A DNA stretch of 64,000 nt, taken from assembly GCA_012845835.1 (NCBI GenBank), contig JABAKD010000026.1, positions 14,980,533 to 15,044,532 of the forward strand, given 5' to 3'. The position numbers were made by a program, and so were the translations under genes. Under the pieces are notes generated by a model. The model saw only the letters and a list, made by a program, of their open reading frames with translations. It made no database searches and had not been told where the DNA came from. How positions within the stretch are numbered: the stretch's first letter is position 1; every line of letters starts with the position of its first letter. Shown in pieces: positions 1 to 10,362 of the stretch. Source of the stretch: Undaria pinnatifida (lineage: Eukaryota > Sar > Phaeophyceae > Laminariales > Alariaceae).

Positions 1-206
1 ACGCAATTCATGCCTCCACCAGAAACATATAAAAGTGAAATCGGGATTCAGTCTACGATGTGCCAGGTAGGTCCAGACCGGTGCATACGTCTCACTACCC
101 ACGCCTGGAGAAACCAAATATTCCGATTGCCACCCAAGGAAGACTACCACGTATATATTACACGTATAGTAGTATCTTTCACTACGCACACGCACGACAG
201 GCATAA

Positions 207-408
207 GTCAATTGGAGAAAAAGAAACAAAGAAAAGAAAAAAAGATAAAGGAAAGGAAAGAAGAGAGAAGAAAAAACGAAACAAGACAAAAGGCAAGCAA
301 AGAGAAGAAAAAGACAAGAAAAGCAAGAAAAGGCAAGACAGGAAAGCAAGGAAAGAAGAGAAAAAAAGAAAAAAGAAATAGGAAAAGAAAAAGAAAAGAA
401 AGAAAAAT
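207..408. repeat. Purine-rich (AAAGAAAGG)n tract
   Basis: About 200 bp of A and G with almost no pyrimidines on the plus strand. The Lys-rich and Phe-rich ORFs here are composition artefacts. Confidence 0.8.
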
Positions 409-527
409 GTCATACTAGCAGATCCTAGAAACTGGCTAAGGATGGCATTGGGCTAACAGAGGGTATCACGTCCATCATCAATGGCACCTGGGAGAGAACG
501 CAACATGGCGAAGAAGTCAGGGCGGTC

Positions 528-957
528 TTATGCTATCCTGTGACGGCCATTAGAAAGCCCACAACTTTCAATACGATGATGGCCAAACCCAGACTTCAGT
601 CTCTTGGGCATGACGCTCCCCCTTCCGCCCCTCCCCCCTTCCTCCCTTTCCCCCTCCCCCCTCCCCCCCTCCCCCCTCCCCCCCTCCCCCCTGCCCCCTC
701 CCCCCTCCCCCCCTCCCCCCTCCCCCCTCCCCCCCTCCCCCCTCCCCCCCTCCCCCAGTCCCCTCCCCGCCCCCGCCCCTTCCCCCTCCCCCCGGCCGCT
801 TAGAGATGCCAACGGTGGATGACCCTGCCGCAGTCTTTGCGCGTCGCTCTGCAGCTTTGCGTCTCTCCGTTTCATGCCAATTCCGCATGAACAACTCGGC
901 TCCCTCCTCTACTCTTCGAAACCATCCTTCGTGGAACCACCGGAAGTATAAGTTCAA
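528..957 (-). mobile_element. LINE ORF2 3'-end fragment, 5'-truncated
   Basis: On the minus strand, GWFRRVEEGAELFMRNWHE and the following ERRKAAERRAK are the C-terminal tail of a LINE-type reverse transcriptase ORF. After GISKR comes a G-rich tract (complement of 617-795), then SVMPKRLKSGFGHHRIESCG. The LINE fragment at 43.1-43.9 kb ends the same way (..GPFNGRHKLA against ..GLSNGRHRIA here), with only a short G-rich stretch between the two blocks. The upstream RT part is missing, the normal result of 5' truncation. Confidence 0.65.
617..795. repeat. C-rich (CCCCCTCC)n tract inside the LINE fragment
   Basis: About 180 bp of near-pure C with periodic T, built from 7-9 bp units. It sits where the other LINE copy has a much shorter G-rich stretch, so it is best read as an expanded internal microsatellite. 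The Pro-rich and Gly-rich ORFs across it are artefacts. Confidence 0.8.
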
Positions 958-1001
958 GTTTGTCCGTGCACGGGGTTCACGCCCGCCGGGGGGGATGTCG
1001 G

Positions 1002-1026
1002 GTCACGTCACGTCACGTCACGTCAC
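1002..1026. repeat. (CGTCA)5 pentanucleotide repeat
   Basis: Five near-perfect copies of CGTCA directly after the LINE fragment. Nothing else was seen between 1030 and 1330. Confidence 0.85.
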
Positions 1027-1339
1027 ACTTTAAAAACAACACCAAATCAGTCGTGTGCCATATACACCACCGTTCTGTGACGGAAGCATAACGCTCGCAC
1101 ATGGAAACTCGTCGACACAGCCCGTGGAGGTTGAACGTCGCCTATACAGATCCTCGCAGAACCAGATCGCCATCTTACGCACTTACTGGCCTCTTCCGAG
1201 CCCCAACCTCCCTCTCTACGCTAGCTTTCAGTAAATTTGTCCCCTAAAAGTGTTTCCAGTATGGAAGGCGTTAAGTGTAGGATCAAACCCGAGTGGTGGC
1301 AAACTTGTTTGCCATTTTGAAAGGAAAACAGCGAGGAAA

Positions 1340-2030
1340 ACGTTAAGGCGATGGGGTATCGCACAGGAATATTTTGAGTAGCAGCTCGTACGGAAGCATT
1401 TCACGTACATATTAAAACACTTGAAAGTAGAGTACATGGCATCTATCTGCAAAAACAAGATCCCTACTTCGAAATTTGGAAAAAACGAAACAAGTATCCA
1501 ATAACGCTGAGCTTTCCAGGTGCTTCTTGCCCCTTTTTAGACTCGGTAGCTAACCACATACTTTTCGAGGGCCCTCTCCTTTTCTCCCAAGCCCTCGACT
1601 GCGTTGCGTATCAGATTATCCTCGAGCCTGGTATAGGTCAGTTTCGTGAGTTCGAACCCCGCCGAGTGCATACTCGTATTAATTCGTTTGGACTTTTTCT
1701 CGTGGACAAATTGACTTGCGGAAAGCGTGAGAGCGTGAGTTAGCAACACTCGATGAACATCGACGAGCAGTGGGATTGCTGAACCCTATGCGCGATAAAA
1801 ATTAAAGGCAAGAACTGGGGGGGAGAAGGAACGATACCTGTGACCACGGCTTGTCCAGAGGCTGGAAAGTAAAAGTGTTGAAAAAAAAAAAAAAAAAGAG
1901 AGTTATACCATCCGCCTGGTGAGCAGCGAGCTTTTGGTGAAAAACGCTTTTTAATGGGTTTGAAGTGAGCCATCCCACGGTGGGGTTGCAGCATGATCGA
2001 TCAGTCCCTGAGCTCCTGACATGAGGAACT
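1340..2030 (+). repeat. Unclassified repeat family R, copy split by a SINE
   Basis: Segments here align collinearly with 2257-2600: GGG(G)TATCGCACAGGAATA, the block before GTGCTT, TTTTCGAGGG and GGTGAAAAACG. The copy is interrupted between AAGCCCT and AGAGTTAT by the SINE at about 1590-1897. Its 3' part (1965-2030) carries the terminal block CCTGAGCTCCTGACATGAGG shared with other copies. No coding capacity seen. Confidence 0.65.
1590..1897 (+). mobile_element. tRNA-derived SINE (copy 1, nested)
   Basis: The sequence is about 90% alike, in reverse complement, to 9463-9785. A degraded A box lies at 1604-1615 (TTGCGTATCAGA). A B box GTTCGAACC lies at 1650-1658. A 17-nt A tail ends the unit at 1897. 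Inserted into repeat R: the sequence on either side is contiguous in the uninterrupted copy near 2490. SINEs are copied by RNA polymerase III plus a LINE reverse transcriptase. Confidence 0.75.
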
Positions 2031-2154
2031 CAATATCAAACCAGAAAAATGATTTCGAAGGCATCCGTTCGCACAATGTCAACCCGACCATGATTCTATG
2101 CTTCAGTCCAAAACATATTATACTTGTGAATTTACTTCATTGACCGGCAGTTCC

Positions 2155-2600
2155 TCACATGAGGAACTCAATCGACCAGGGACGTTTTGGCGCAATCAAA
2201 AAACTACCGCATCTACCGTGGGATGACTCATGCGTACGCATTGTGTTCAGGCCACGGGGGATCGCACAGGAATAGTTTGAGTAGGAATTCGTGTGGAGGT
2301 ATTGCGCGTGTATATAAACAACTTGATAATAGAGTAAATGGCATATAAAAACCGGATCCTTGCTTCGAAACATCGAAAGAAATGCAGAAAAAATCCAATG
2401 ATACAGAGCTTTTCAGGTGCTTTTAGTCCTTCTTTGGACTCCATAACTAGCCAGCCCTTTTTCGAGGGTCCTTCCCCTCTTCTCCTAAGCCCTTAAACCC
2501 CACAAGATTTAGAGTTATCTTATCCGCCGGGCAAGCGGCATCCTTTGGTGAAAAACGTTGCTTCATATCGGTCATGTACCCATTGTATTAGGCTCCCGCG
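2155..2600 (+). repeat. Repeat family R, uninterrupted copy
   Basis: Begins with the hairpin-like TTCCTCACATGAGGAA and CGACCAGGGACGTTTTGG, then aligns with 1340-1960 minus the SINE. It serves as the empty-site reference for the nested SINE. No protein-coding signal. Confidence 0.6.
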
Positions 2601-3989
2601 TGTCAATCGAAATATTTCAGCGATTTCGGTAGGTTTTGGGGTTTCTGCTCCCAAGTTCGAACCCAGGAAAACATTTCATGAGTGCCTACGACTGCTGGCT
2701 GGCGCACCCCTCGTAATCATACACCCCACCATGAGCGTCACTCAATTTCGCGGCCGTGGTTGCTTGTGAGGAGCTGTAATACCCCGCTAGTGAAGTGCAT
2801 ACGTTCTGTTGGGGGTCGTTTTTTGTCTCGTTTGTGTGCCCTAAAATGTAAACACTGCAGTTCCGAAAAGTCGAGGCGTTGACCTCTGCTGAGAACAAGA
2901 GAAACGTCGATCTGAAAGCACTCACCACACCTGTGGATTAAGCACTTTTTTCATTGGTTTCCGGGTCTTTGTTCCACGAACCAATCGAAACTCCTAACGC
3001 ACCGTGTTAACCTAGCCATATGTTTTACGGTTCCGATAAAAAACATCCAGAGATCCAATTTGCCGGAAAACCGGCGACCAGCGGACGGTTGGGTCCCCCC
3101 GTTGCCTCATCGCTGTCGATGTCTACGCGGTCAGCACACGAATGCCAAGCGGATCTGGCTTGGGCGGGTCTGAAAGGACTTCAGTAGCTTTTGCAGGAAT
3201 GCACAAAAACGTCCGCGGTGCGGGTACTGCACACTCTTTTGTCCAGGTCGGGGTAAGGGTACGAGTACCACATGTTGTACCGTACATCCATAATGATGTG
3301 GGTTCTGTTAGAACATATCACACAAAACACCAAGTCTATGGTCTAAGCGGGTCGGTTCTGGGCGGGAGGTTAGCCATGGCTTCGGAGCACTCGCGCAGGC
3401 AACCCTCTCATTCTCTGTTGGTGGTACGCTCCTTCGCTGTTTTAGTTTTACGATCCGAGTCACATGCAATACTCGGTTTAGTAAGTTACGGCGGGACAAA
3501 ACAATCTCGCAAGACTACTTTTGTCTGTGAGCTATAGGATCACCGGTCCACGTGGCTCAAACCCAATAGTAACAGTGGCGACACCTCCTCTACACGAGCC
3601 TTAGTTCACAAGAAAAATATTACAAGACTGGACCGGAAAGAAGATTATTCCTCATTTTCGAGTAAGTATTGCGTTACCTGGGCCTTCCGAGAGTTATGTA
3701 AGACGTTAATGCCGTGAGGTAAATTCCGTGGTCTCTGGAAACAATTTGTTGCGCGGACCCGATACTTCTGCGTTGTGAGTGGAAATATGTATACTAGTCT
3801 ATACTCTCAAGCTCGGAATACACAAACCTTTCTAAATACGGCTTTCATATAGCTCTGGCTCTATCAGTTTTATTTTGTTTTTCTTGACTCGAGAAGTTCT
3901 TATACCGTCGATGCGTTGCCCGGGGGGTCGCCGTGGGACGCTCTGTTTACATTGGTATCGTGATAGTTTACTATCATTCTGTTTGTTGC

Positions 3990-4085
3990 AGGACTATAGC
4001 GCGTAAACACGCCCTTCGAACGGATGCCTTCGAAGTCATGAAGCATCGGGTGAGATACTGAGCCCTCCTCATGTTAGGAACTACG
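3990..4085 (+). repeat. Repeat family R, terminal fragment
   Basis: GAACGGATGCCTTCGAAG and GAGCCCTCCTCATGTTAGGA align with 22880-22945 and with the reverse complement of 2010-2075. Confidence 0.45.
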
Positions 4086-4665
4086 AAAAGTCCAAGAATA
4101 TGCCTGCCGCAGGCTTTTTCTGTGTTAGCCCTCAGCCTTCGTGCTGATTTTCTTACTCTACGTAAGCACCGTCAACGTGTAAATCACAACCAACATAGGA
4201 ATAGGGTACGATCGGGTTGTATTGTTTCCGGGCACAGATTGATCGACATCAACTTGTTGGCCCCGGTACGAGCTACACTCTAGTTACATGAGGAATATCC
4301 TCAATGAGGACACACACCACGTAGTACGTGCCATCGTAGTATCGTGCACAACGTGCCAAGCTGACTTTAGTTCGAAATCATTTATCTCACAGCTCGAGTG
4401 AATTTGTTTTCTTTATATTTCTCACCATACGAAAACGTTTCTCTTATTTTCTTCGCGGACGTAACACGTCGCGGCCTGATACCAGGTTGTTGTGTTGGTT
4501 TGGTTCGGGGATGGGCGTTGGGCGGGAAAATGAAGCATAGGCACGCTGGGTGGGATATCGAAAAGGGGGAATGCGCCCTCCAAGGTCGCTCCAGTTGTGT
4601 TATGACTCTCTTTCTCTTCTACCTGTCGTGCACCTGTTCGGTTAACGACGAACGCATAAGACCTC

Positions 4666-4935
4666 TTGCGAGCCAGGCTAAGGCAAAGGGATCCCTTTGG
4701 GGCATTTTGTTGCAGTCGCTAGGGGTTACTCGCGCGAGTAACCCCTCTGCTCCGAGGTGATAAGTTTTCTTCGTATTTCAAATTGACGATATATATCCGC
4801 AATGGAGTGGTATTGGACGCTGCAACAAAACAATCGCCTAAACGTTTCTTGCCCGTGAGGTGCTGTGTCGCTCGCGCGCGTGGCTCAAGCCCGGTCGTGA
4901 ACATGGGAGTACCCGCCTTTTTCTTTGAGCCAGAT
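4666..4935. mobile_element. MITE family M, copy 1
   Basis: Contains a perfect 24-nt palindrome at 4722-4745 centred on ACTCGCGCGAGT with GGGG/CCCC ends. Left edge CCAGGCTAAGGCAAAGGG resembles a degraded family TIR. The right edge is uncertain. Non-coding. Confidence 0.5.
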
Positions 4936-5416
4936 CTGTGCCGGCAGCGAGAGCACCCAGCAAGATGTGAGACGTTTGACATGCGCTCGGACCGGAGTCC
5001 GGTAAGGCTTGTGCTCTGAGACCCTTCTCATGTAGGCTTCGATTGGCGTCCAACGTTTCGGCCAAAACAATATTGTTGTTGTTGACGAGCTTCTATGGCC
5101 GAGGAATGTGTGTATCCAGTAAGGCTTGACATTGTTGGTCGGGGTGCGGTGTTGATATTTCCTCAACGTCCGAGAAATCTGAATTTGAGTGAACTGTATG
5201 TACGAAAAACTAACTTCCTCGGGCGAGATCTTGAGAATAGCGGGTTCTGCCCCAACCGTATGAAAAAAAAAATGTTTTTACATCCTGAAGTGCAACCTCA
5301 TATTATCTAACCACTATTACGGACGGTGGTCACATCCAGAGACAACATCCTTCGTTCGATAGCCTCGAGCTTGGCATCGTCCTATGCACTTGACGCCTGA
5401 CCAGCTCCAGCGCGAA

Positions 5417-5625
5417 GCAATGGTACGGTATGGCTTTTTCTCACCGGCCGGTTTGTATCGCTCGCACGAGCGACACTGCCCTTTACCGACCTAACAATGC
5501 GTCATGGTAATTGTTTCGCGCAGCGTGGCTAACCATTCAACTGCGAAAAATTGCACCACAAAATCTAAACAGCCTTCAAAGTCGAAGACGGCAAAGGAGC
5601 AACGGGCTAACTTGCGAGAATGTCC
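5417..5625. mobile_element. MITE family M, copy 2
   Basis: Starts with CAATGGTACGGTATGG, the family terminal sequence, then the palindrome TCGCTCGCACGAGCGA (5458-5473) and the shared GCGCAGCGTGGCTAACCAT block. The right end was not found. Confidence 0.55.
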
Positions 5626-6984
5626 CCGAGCCACCTCAAACACGTTCTAACGTCACCGACCTATCGTTTCCCTTTGGTCGGCAAACGCTGAGCACGGAGC
5701 ACCAGATTCTGCAAAGCTCTCGTAGCTCGACAAAATCTGCGCATGCGCCCAACCAGACGTGAGACTTTGTACTTTTTCTATCCACGTAACACATTTAGAG
5801 CGATATTTATCTTGCACGTCAATTATCCAAATTGGTTCGCTTCGACGTGTTCGGGTTTGGTTTTCCATTTATCATGTCACCCAACCGCATTAATGACATC
5901 AGAAGGCAGACTCGACTAGTCATTTGTGGACAAACATCGTGCGCGCGCGGGAGGTGCCTTGTACCCGACCACGTACAGGTACACAGTAGTTGATGCGTAC
6001 GTTGATCAATAGCACCTACGCCGACATTCCTCTAACAAACCAACACAATACGCATCGAAAAAAGCGGCAAGGTGCAGAGGTTGCTTAGGAACCCGCACTG
6101 AATCCTGCCGTGTCTAAGAACGTCTTACCTTTTTCAGACACTCGAAATACCCACGTATCCGATTACAACGGCAGCTTGCGCTGCCGGGGTTGTAACGAAG
6201 ACCACTGATAGGGACAGCTTACGCTGTACCTACGATGGGACCCGAAGGGTGCCCCAGCTAGCATTGGGCTGCGAACGCAACTGAGTTCAATCGACACACG
6301 ACGCGCATGAAAATACATGGAAATGTGGTGAGCTAAAGGTGTATTTTTCCCCATCCGCCGGTAGATGAAAAAAAAACAAATGTATGAGAATTCAATCGCA
6401 TGACACTGAACACCACGTACCGGGGAAGACGCTCAACATCAGTGTCACATAAAGCATTGCTTGGCAGTTTTCGAGGATCTCGGTAAAAAGGTTCATGCGT
6501 ATGGCCCCTAACGCTCTTACGACTCGACATTGGAGGGATCGCGAAATCCTAAATGCTCGCTGTCGCCCCTGATTGTCATTGTATCATATTGTAATAATGT
6601 TTATTTCTGTCCAAAATGAATGGAGTGAATAACGTCGTTCACGTGTATACCGTAGGTCTACTAATAGCATCATCCGTGCAGTATCACCCGGTCATTGCAC
6701 GTTGTCATATTAGACGTAGCCTACCCTTCCTCATATTGGCGGCGGTGTGTTCGAGGCATCCCATGGTAGGGGTTGTAGTTGACGGTTTCACTATTATAGT
6801 ATTAATGTTTGTGTCCGCATGAGGTCGTCAGGTGAAGGAATGACCGTTAGGCTAACAATTTTACAGGTATAATTCGCATTAGGGCCATCAAATTGAAGCT
6901 TGGTGGGGTTGAGTAAACGAACGCTATCAAAGTCGTGTTTAGGGGGATGATGGATGATGGATGATGTTGATATTTATCTTGCTT

Positions 6985-7045
6985 GTCACATGTTAGGAGC
7001 TCAGAAATTGCTTTAAATATTCATCACCCCTACTCTGGAATGGCT
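6985..7045 (+). repeat. Repeat family R, short fragment
   Basis: CACATGTTAGGAGCTCAG followed by a TTTAAAT..CATCA..GGAATGGCTC pattern matches 22935-22990. Confidence 0.4.
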
Positions 7046-9458
7046 CAATAAAACAACTAACAAGCTAGTGACGCATTCTACAACCGTCAGACATGTGCCA
7101 CTCAAAAAGAGTAACATGAACTTTCCGTGAAAGATATTGATTGCAGGCTAGACGTCTTTTGACACCCCGTTGACACTGATTCTATCTGGTATTAACCAGA
7201 GTCCCCGGGACGTTTATCCTTCATATCGTATGCGGATCTACACAACCCGCAACAGACACGATCGAAGTTTTGTTCACCGATTCCATCGCCGAGTTTCTAT
7301 CAAATTCTTCATCTCACCGGCTCATTCCAAGCGTCGTTAAAATAACTTTGCTTTTAAAAGGAGTCAAATAAATGTATTTTTTTGCGGCGGAAATTTTGTT
7401 ATTGTTGATGCCCAATAGACTATTCAGAAATATAAGGTGTCTGTCGTATACTAAATTGACAAATAAAACCTTTTCATGAGACTTTCTACCATAATAGTCC
7501 CCCCAACTTTTCTTCACCGAAATCGCCGGTTTTGAAACCAGCTCCCGGCCGTACCTCCTGATGTACAGTGCCCCTTGCCAACCCCGACGTCATCGTTCGA
7601 TTGTCCACTGCAAACAAGAAATTATATGGAGACCTGATCTAATAGCAACCTTCCTCATCATGTCGAGCAGCCATGATTGATGATGAAACATTCGTTCAAG
7701 ATAACAGCTGGTTTGGGCGGTGGCTATCGTAGAAGCAGTCTTCTCTGTCAAGACACCCCGCAGTGGCGATAGAGAAATGTTTCAAGGAGTAAACACCCTA
7801 GACCATAGAGAAGAACTGGACAACACAATAGCACGCGCCCGACAGCTATTAGCGATCTTGTCTGCGGTACATTCATCACCCTTTCAAAGGGCATGTAAAT
7901 GGGCCATATGACATACGGCACGGACCAAAGAAGACTAATTTGTTGGTATGTCATGCAACTCCTCTTGTAGCCCACCCAATTTACCTCACAGGCTGCGTGG
8001 GAATTGGAATTAACCGAACCATTGGTTCCAATATCTGCGTCCTCATTTAAAGAGTCTCGGTTGTAACCTACTGCCGCATATGCCCTGGACAACAGGTACA
8101 GCAAGCGACAACCGTTCCGGAAAATAAATTGACGAACGTATGTCTTCGTGCTGTAAATGCACATTCCATTGATCCATGCTATATGCGTATCTTCATGAAT
8201 TACCCTGGCAGGGGCAGCTTTGCGCCAACAGGATCGGCCAGACCACCAATTCACGGTTACGATGATATCGTTCCGTGTATGTGCAGCTTGCAATGGGTTC
8301 ATGCATAACGCTCAGATGTACCATATCATCTGGGAGAATATTGAACTTAACAATATGATGACGATAGGCCATCGGTTTATTTATATTCAGGTATAACATT
8401 TTTTCCGGGTATATTCAAAGATACTTCTTGTCGACCACTAGTAATCGATCGGTGTCTGTCAAAATATGTTCCAGGCAACACCTTTGTTTTATGTTGCTTA
8501 TTGCTAGGAGTAGTTGTCCCGGAGGTTGTTTGTTCTCTCTTCTCGATAAAGGACAGGGGTTAGTTAGACGGAGTATTTTTTTCTTTGATCCGGTACCTGT
8601 AATAACTGAGTGTGTTACAGAACGATTGTGGCCCAATCTAAAAATTTTAGGAATAGTTCGACAAAAACAACCTGCTGTTTGACCACAATAAACGGTAGCA
8701 AATGCTATGATATTTGATGTTGTTGCGTCTTGTGCAGTGTCCAATATACCTCAACTAATTTTCGGCGTTTTCCTCTTTTATTTCTCTCCCAGGTCGCAAT
8801 TGCCATCATCAGGGTTCACATAGAAAAGCACGCTCGGACCTTATCCACGCCCCAGTTACAGCGAGTTCGTACCTTCTTCACACGACTACTAGTCGAATAG
8901 TGTCGAGTAGTGTGCGTAAAAGCGCTACAGCAGTATCCACTATTATCGTTATCATTGTCTGCAGCCGATTTTCATACTCCAAATATCTCCGACGTCCGTG
9001 GAGGTGCTCCCCCTTCTCAACAACTGGACACCCTTTTTGGGGACATCATCTCTGGAATTTGGGGGATCTAAAGGGGCTAACTAAGCAGGACTCGGGTACG
9101 TACTGTTCGACGCTAACCACTTGGTCACCGGGGCGGTGGGAGATCCATTTTCTACTCTGCTGTATTTTTTTTTTCCAATTGAAACTTGCTACTTGTATTT
9201 TTCTGAACTATCCGCAAGGGCAAACGGTTTCATGATACAGGTAGTAATAAATTCAAAGCGCCCATGCGCTTTCAACTCTTCTTCAAATTAGCTGAACATC
9301 TCCCTAAACAATTATCTGGGAAATTTCAATGAGTACCTCGAAGGTAATCTTCGAAATCATTCGTCTGAGCCAACATATTAGAGAGAATGAAATATCCTGT
9401 GTCATATTACTTGTCTGGTCTAATATATTTTCGGGCTTGGAATGCATCCCAAATAATC

Positions 9459-9462
<4 letters not shown>

Positions 9463-9489
<27 letters not shown>

Positions 9490-9785
9490 GCACACTTTCA
9501 CTTTCCAGCTTCTGGACAAGCCGTGGTCACAGGTAGGTGTCATCCCTTCTCCTCCCCGGTTCTTGCCTTCAATTTTTATCGCGCATAGGGTTCAGCAATT
9601 CCACTGCTCGTCGATTGTTCATCGAATGTTGCTGACTCACGCTCTCGCGCTTTCCGCAAGTCAATTTGTCCACAAGAAAAAGTCCCAACGAATTTATACG
9701 AGTATGCACTCGGCGGGGCTCGAACTCACGAAACTGACCTATACCAGGCTCGAGGATAACCTGATACGCCACCGGGGCGTCCGGT
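9463..9785 (-). mobile_element. tRNA-derived SINE (copy 2) with target-site duplication
   Basis: On the minus strand the RNA polymerase III A box TGGCGTATCAGG (complement of 9760-9771) fits TRGYNNANNNGG exactly. The B box GTTCGAGCC (complement of 9717-9725) fits GWTCRANNC exactly. The body then runs to a T tract at 9463-9488, the complement of the A tail. The 9-bp TAATCTTCT occurs at 9454-9462 and 9786-9794, flanking the unit as a target-site duplication. Confidence 0.82.
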
Positions 9786-10213
9786 TAATCTTCTAGGTCT
9801 AATCAACTCACGTGAATTAATCGCGTGGAAAAATTCAGAAAATATTTAGACATCCAAAGAAAAAATGCTGACACCATTCAAACTTCACGAGTCTCTCGTA
9901 AATCAATATTTTGGACTATCTAGTCTAATCAATCCTCCGCTTCTTGGATGAACCGATCGGACGATTTAATGAAAATAACAGCCTACGAACGAACGTACTA
10001 TTTCTGATGTAGGTCTTGGTTCTTTTCCAGCTCGTTAAAAACAACTAGTGTGCCGACCACTCTTAATTTTTGACGGTTACATACGGTAATGCATTGAAGA
10101 ACAATGGTTTCCAGGGTGTCGATTATATTACGACCCCCCCCTCCCCCAGTTTCTCTTCTCACCTTGCTGTCTGATGTTGGTCTGATACCAACTGCCCTTC
10201 TTCCAGTGTCACC

Positions 10214-10362
10214 ATGTTCAGAGCGAGGTCGGCACTCGTGGCGACAGAGCGAGGTGCAGCTCTCCGCGTTCGCCAGTTGTACGTGGGGGCTGTTTCTACT
10301 CTCACAAGGCCTAAGGTCCGAAGCCAGCGTCTGTCTCACGAGGCATCAGCACTCCATCCGAG
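10214..10362 (+). CDS. hypX-folD: Exon 1: start codon and Arg-rich presequence
   Basis: The exon encodes residues 1-49 plus two bases of codon 50. It begins with ATG in a CACC context. The peptide starts [14 protein letters not shown] and has eight Arg and one Lys but only two acidic residues, the composition of a mitochondrial targeting peptide. The donor is AG|GTATGT (phase 2) and joins exon 2 in frame. Just upstream, a pyrimidine tract ending CTTCCAG at 10206 looks like an acceptor, so an upstream 5'-UTR exon is possible. HypX homology begins only in exon 2, so this exon rests on splice phase, composition and the start context. Confidence 0.6.

Larger units (their letters stand above)
2601..10213. 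other. Region with no recognisable gene, upstream of HypX-FolD
   Basis: Holds two MITE copies, two R fragments, a SINE and one copy of a diverged direct repeat (about 7495-7680). The longest ORFs are 3142-3537 (plus, 131 codons) and 8302-7748 (minus, 184 codons). Neither has a recognisable domain, and I do not call them genes. A promoter for the downstream gene could lie near its right end; I see no convincing core-promoter element. Confidence 0.5.

Noticed and set aside
540-875. Pro-rich and Gly/Arg-rich ORFs
   Set aside because: Products of the C-rich microsatellite; only the flanking LINE segment on the minus strand is meaningful.
7748-8302. 184-codon minus-strand ORF as a hypothetical gene
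   Set aside because: No domain, signal or neighbour supports it; ORFs of this length are expected by chance in 64 kb of six-frame sequence.
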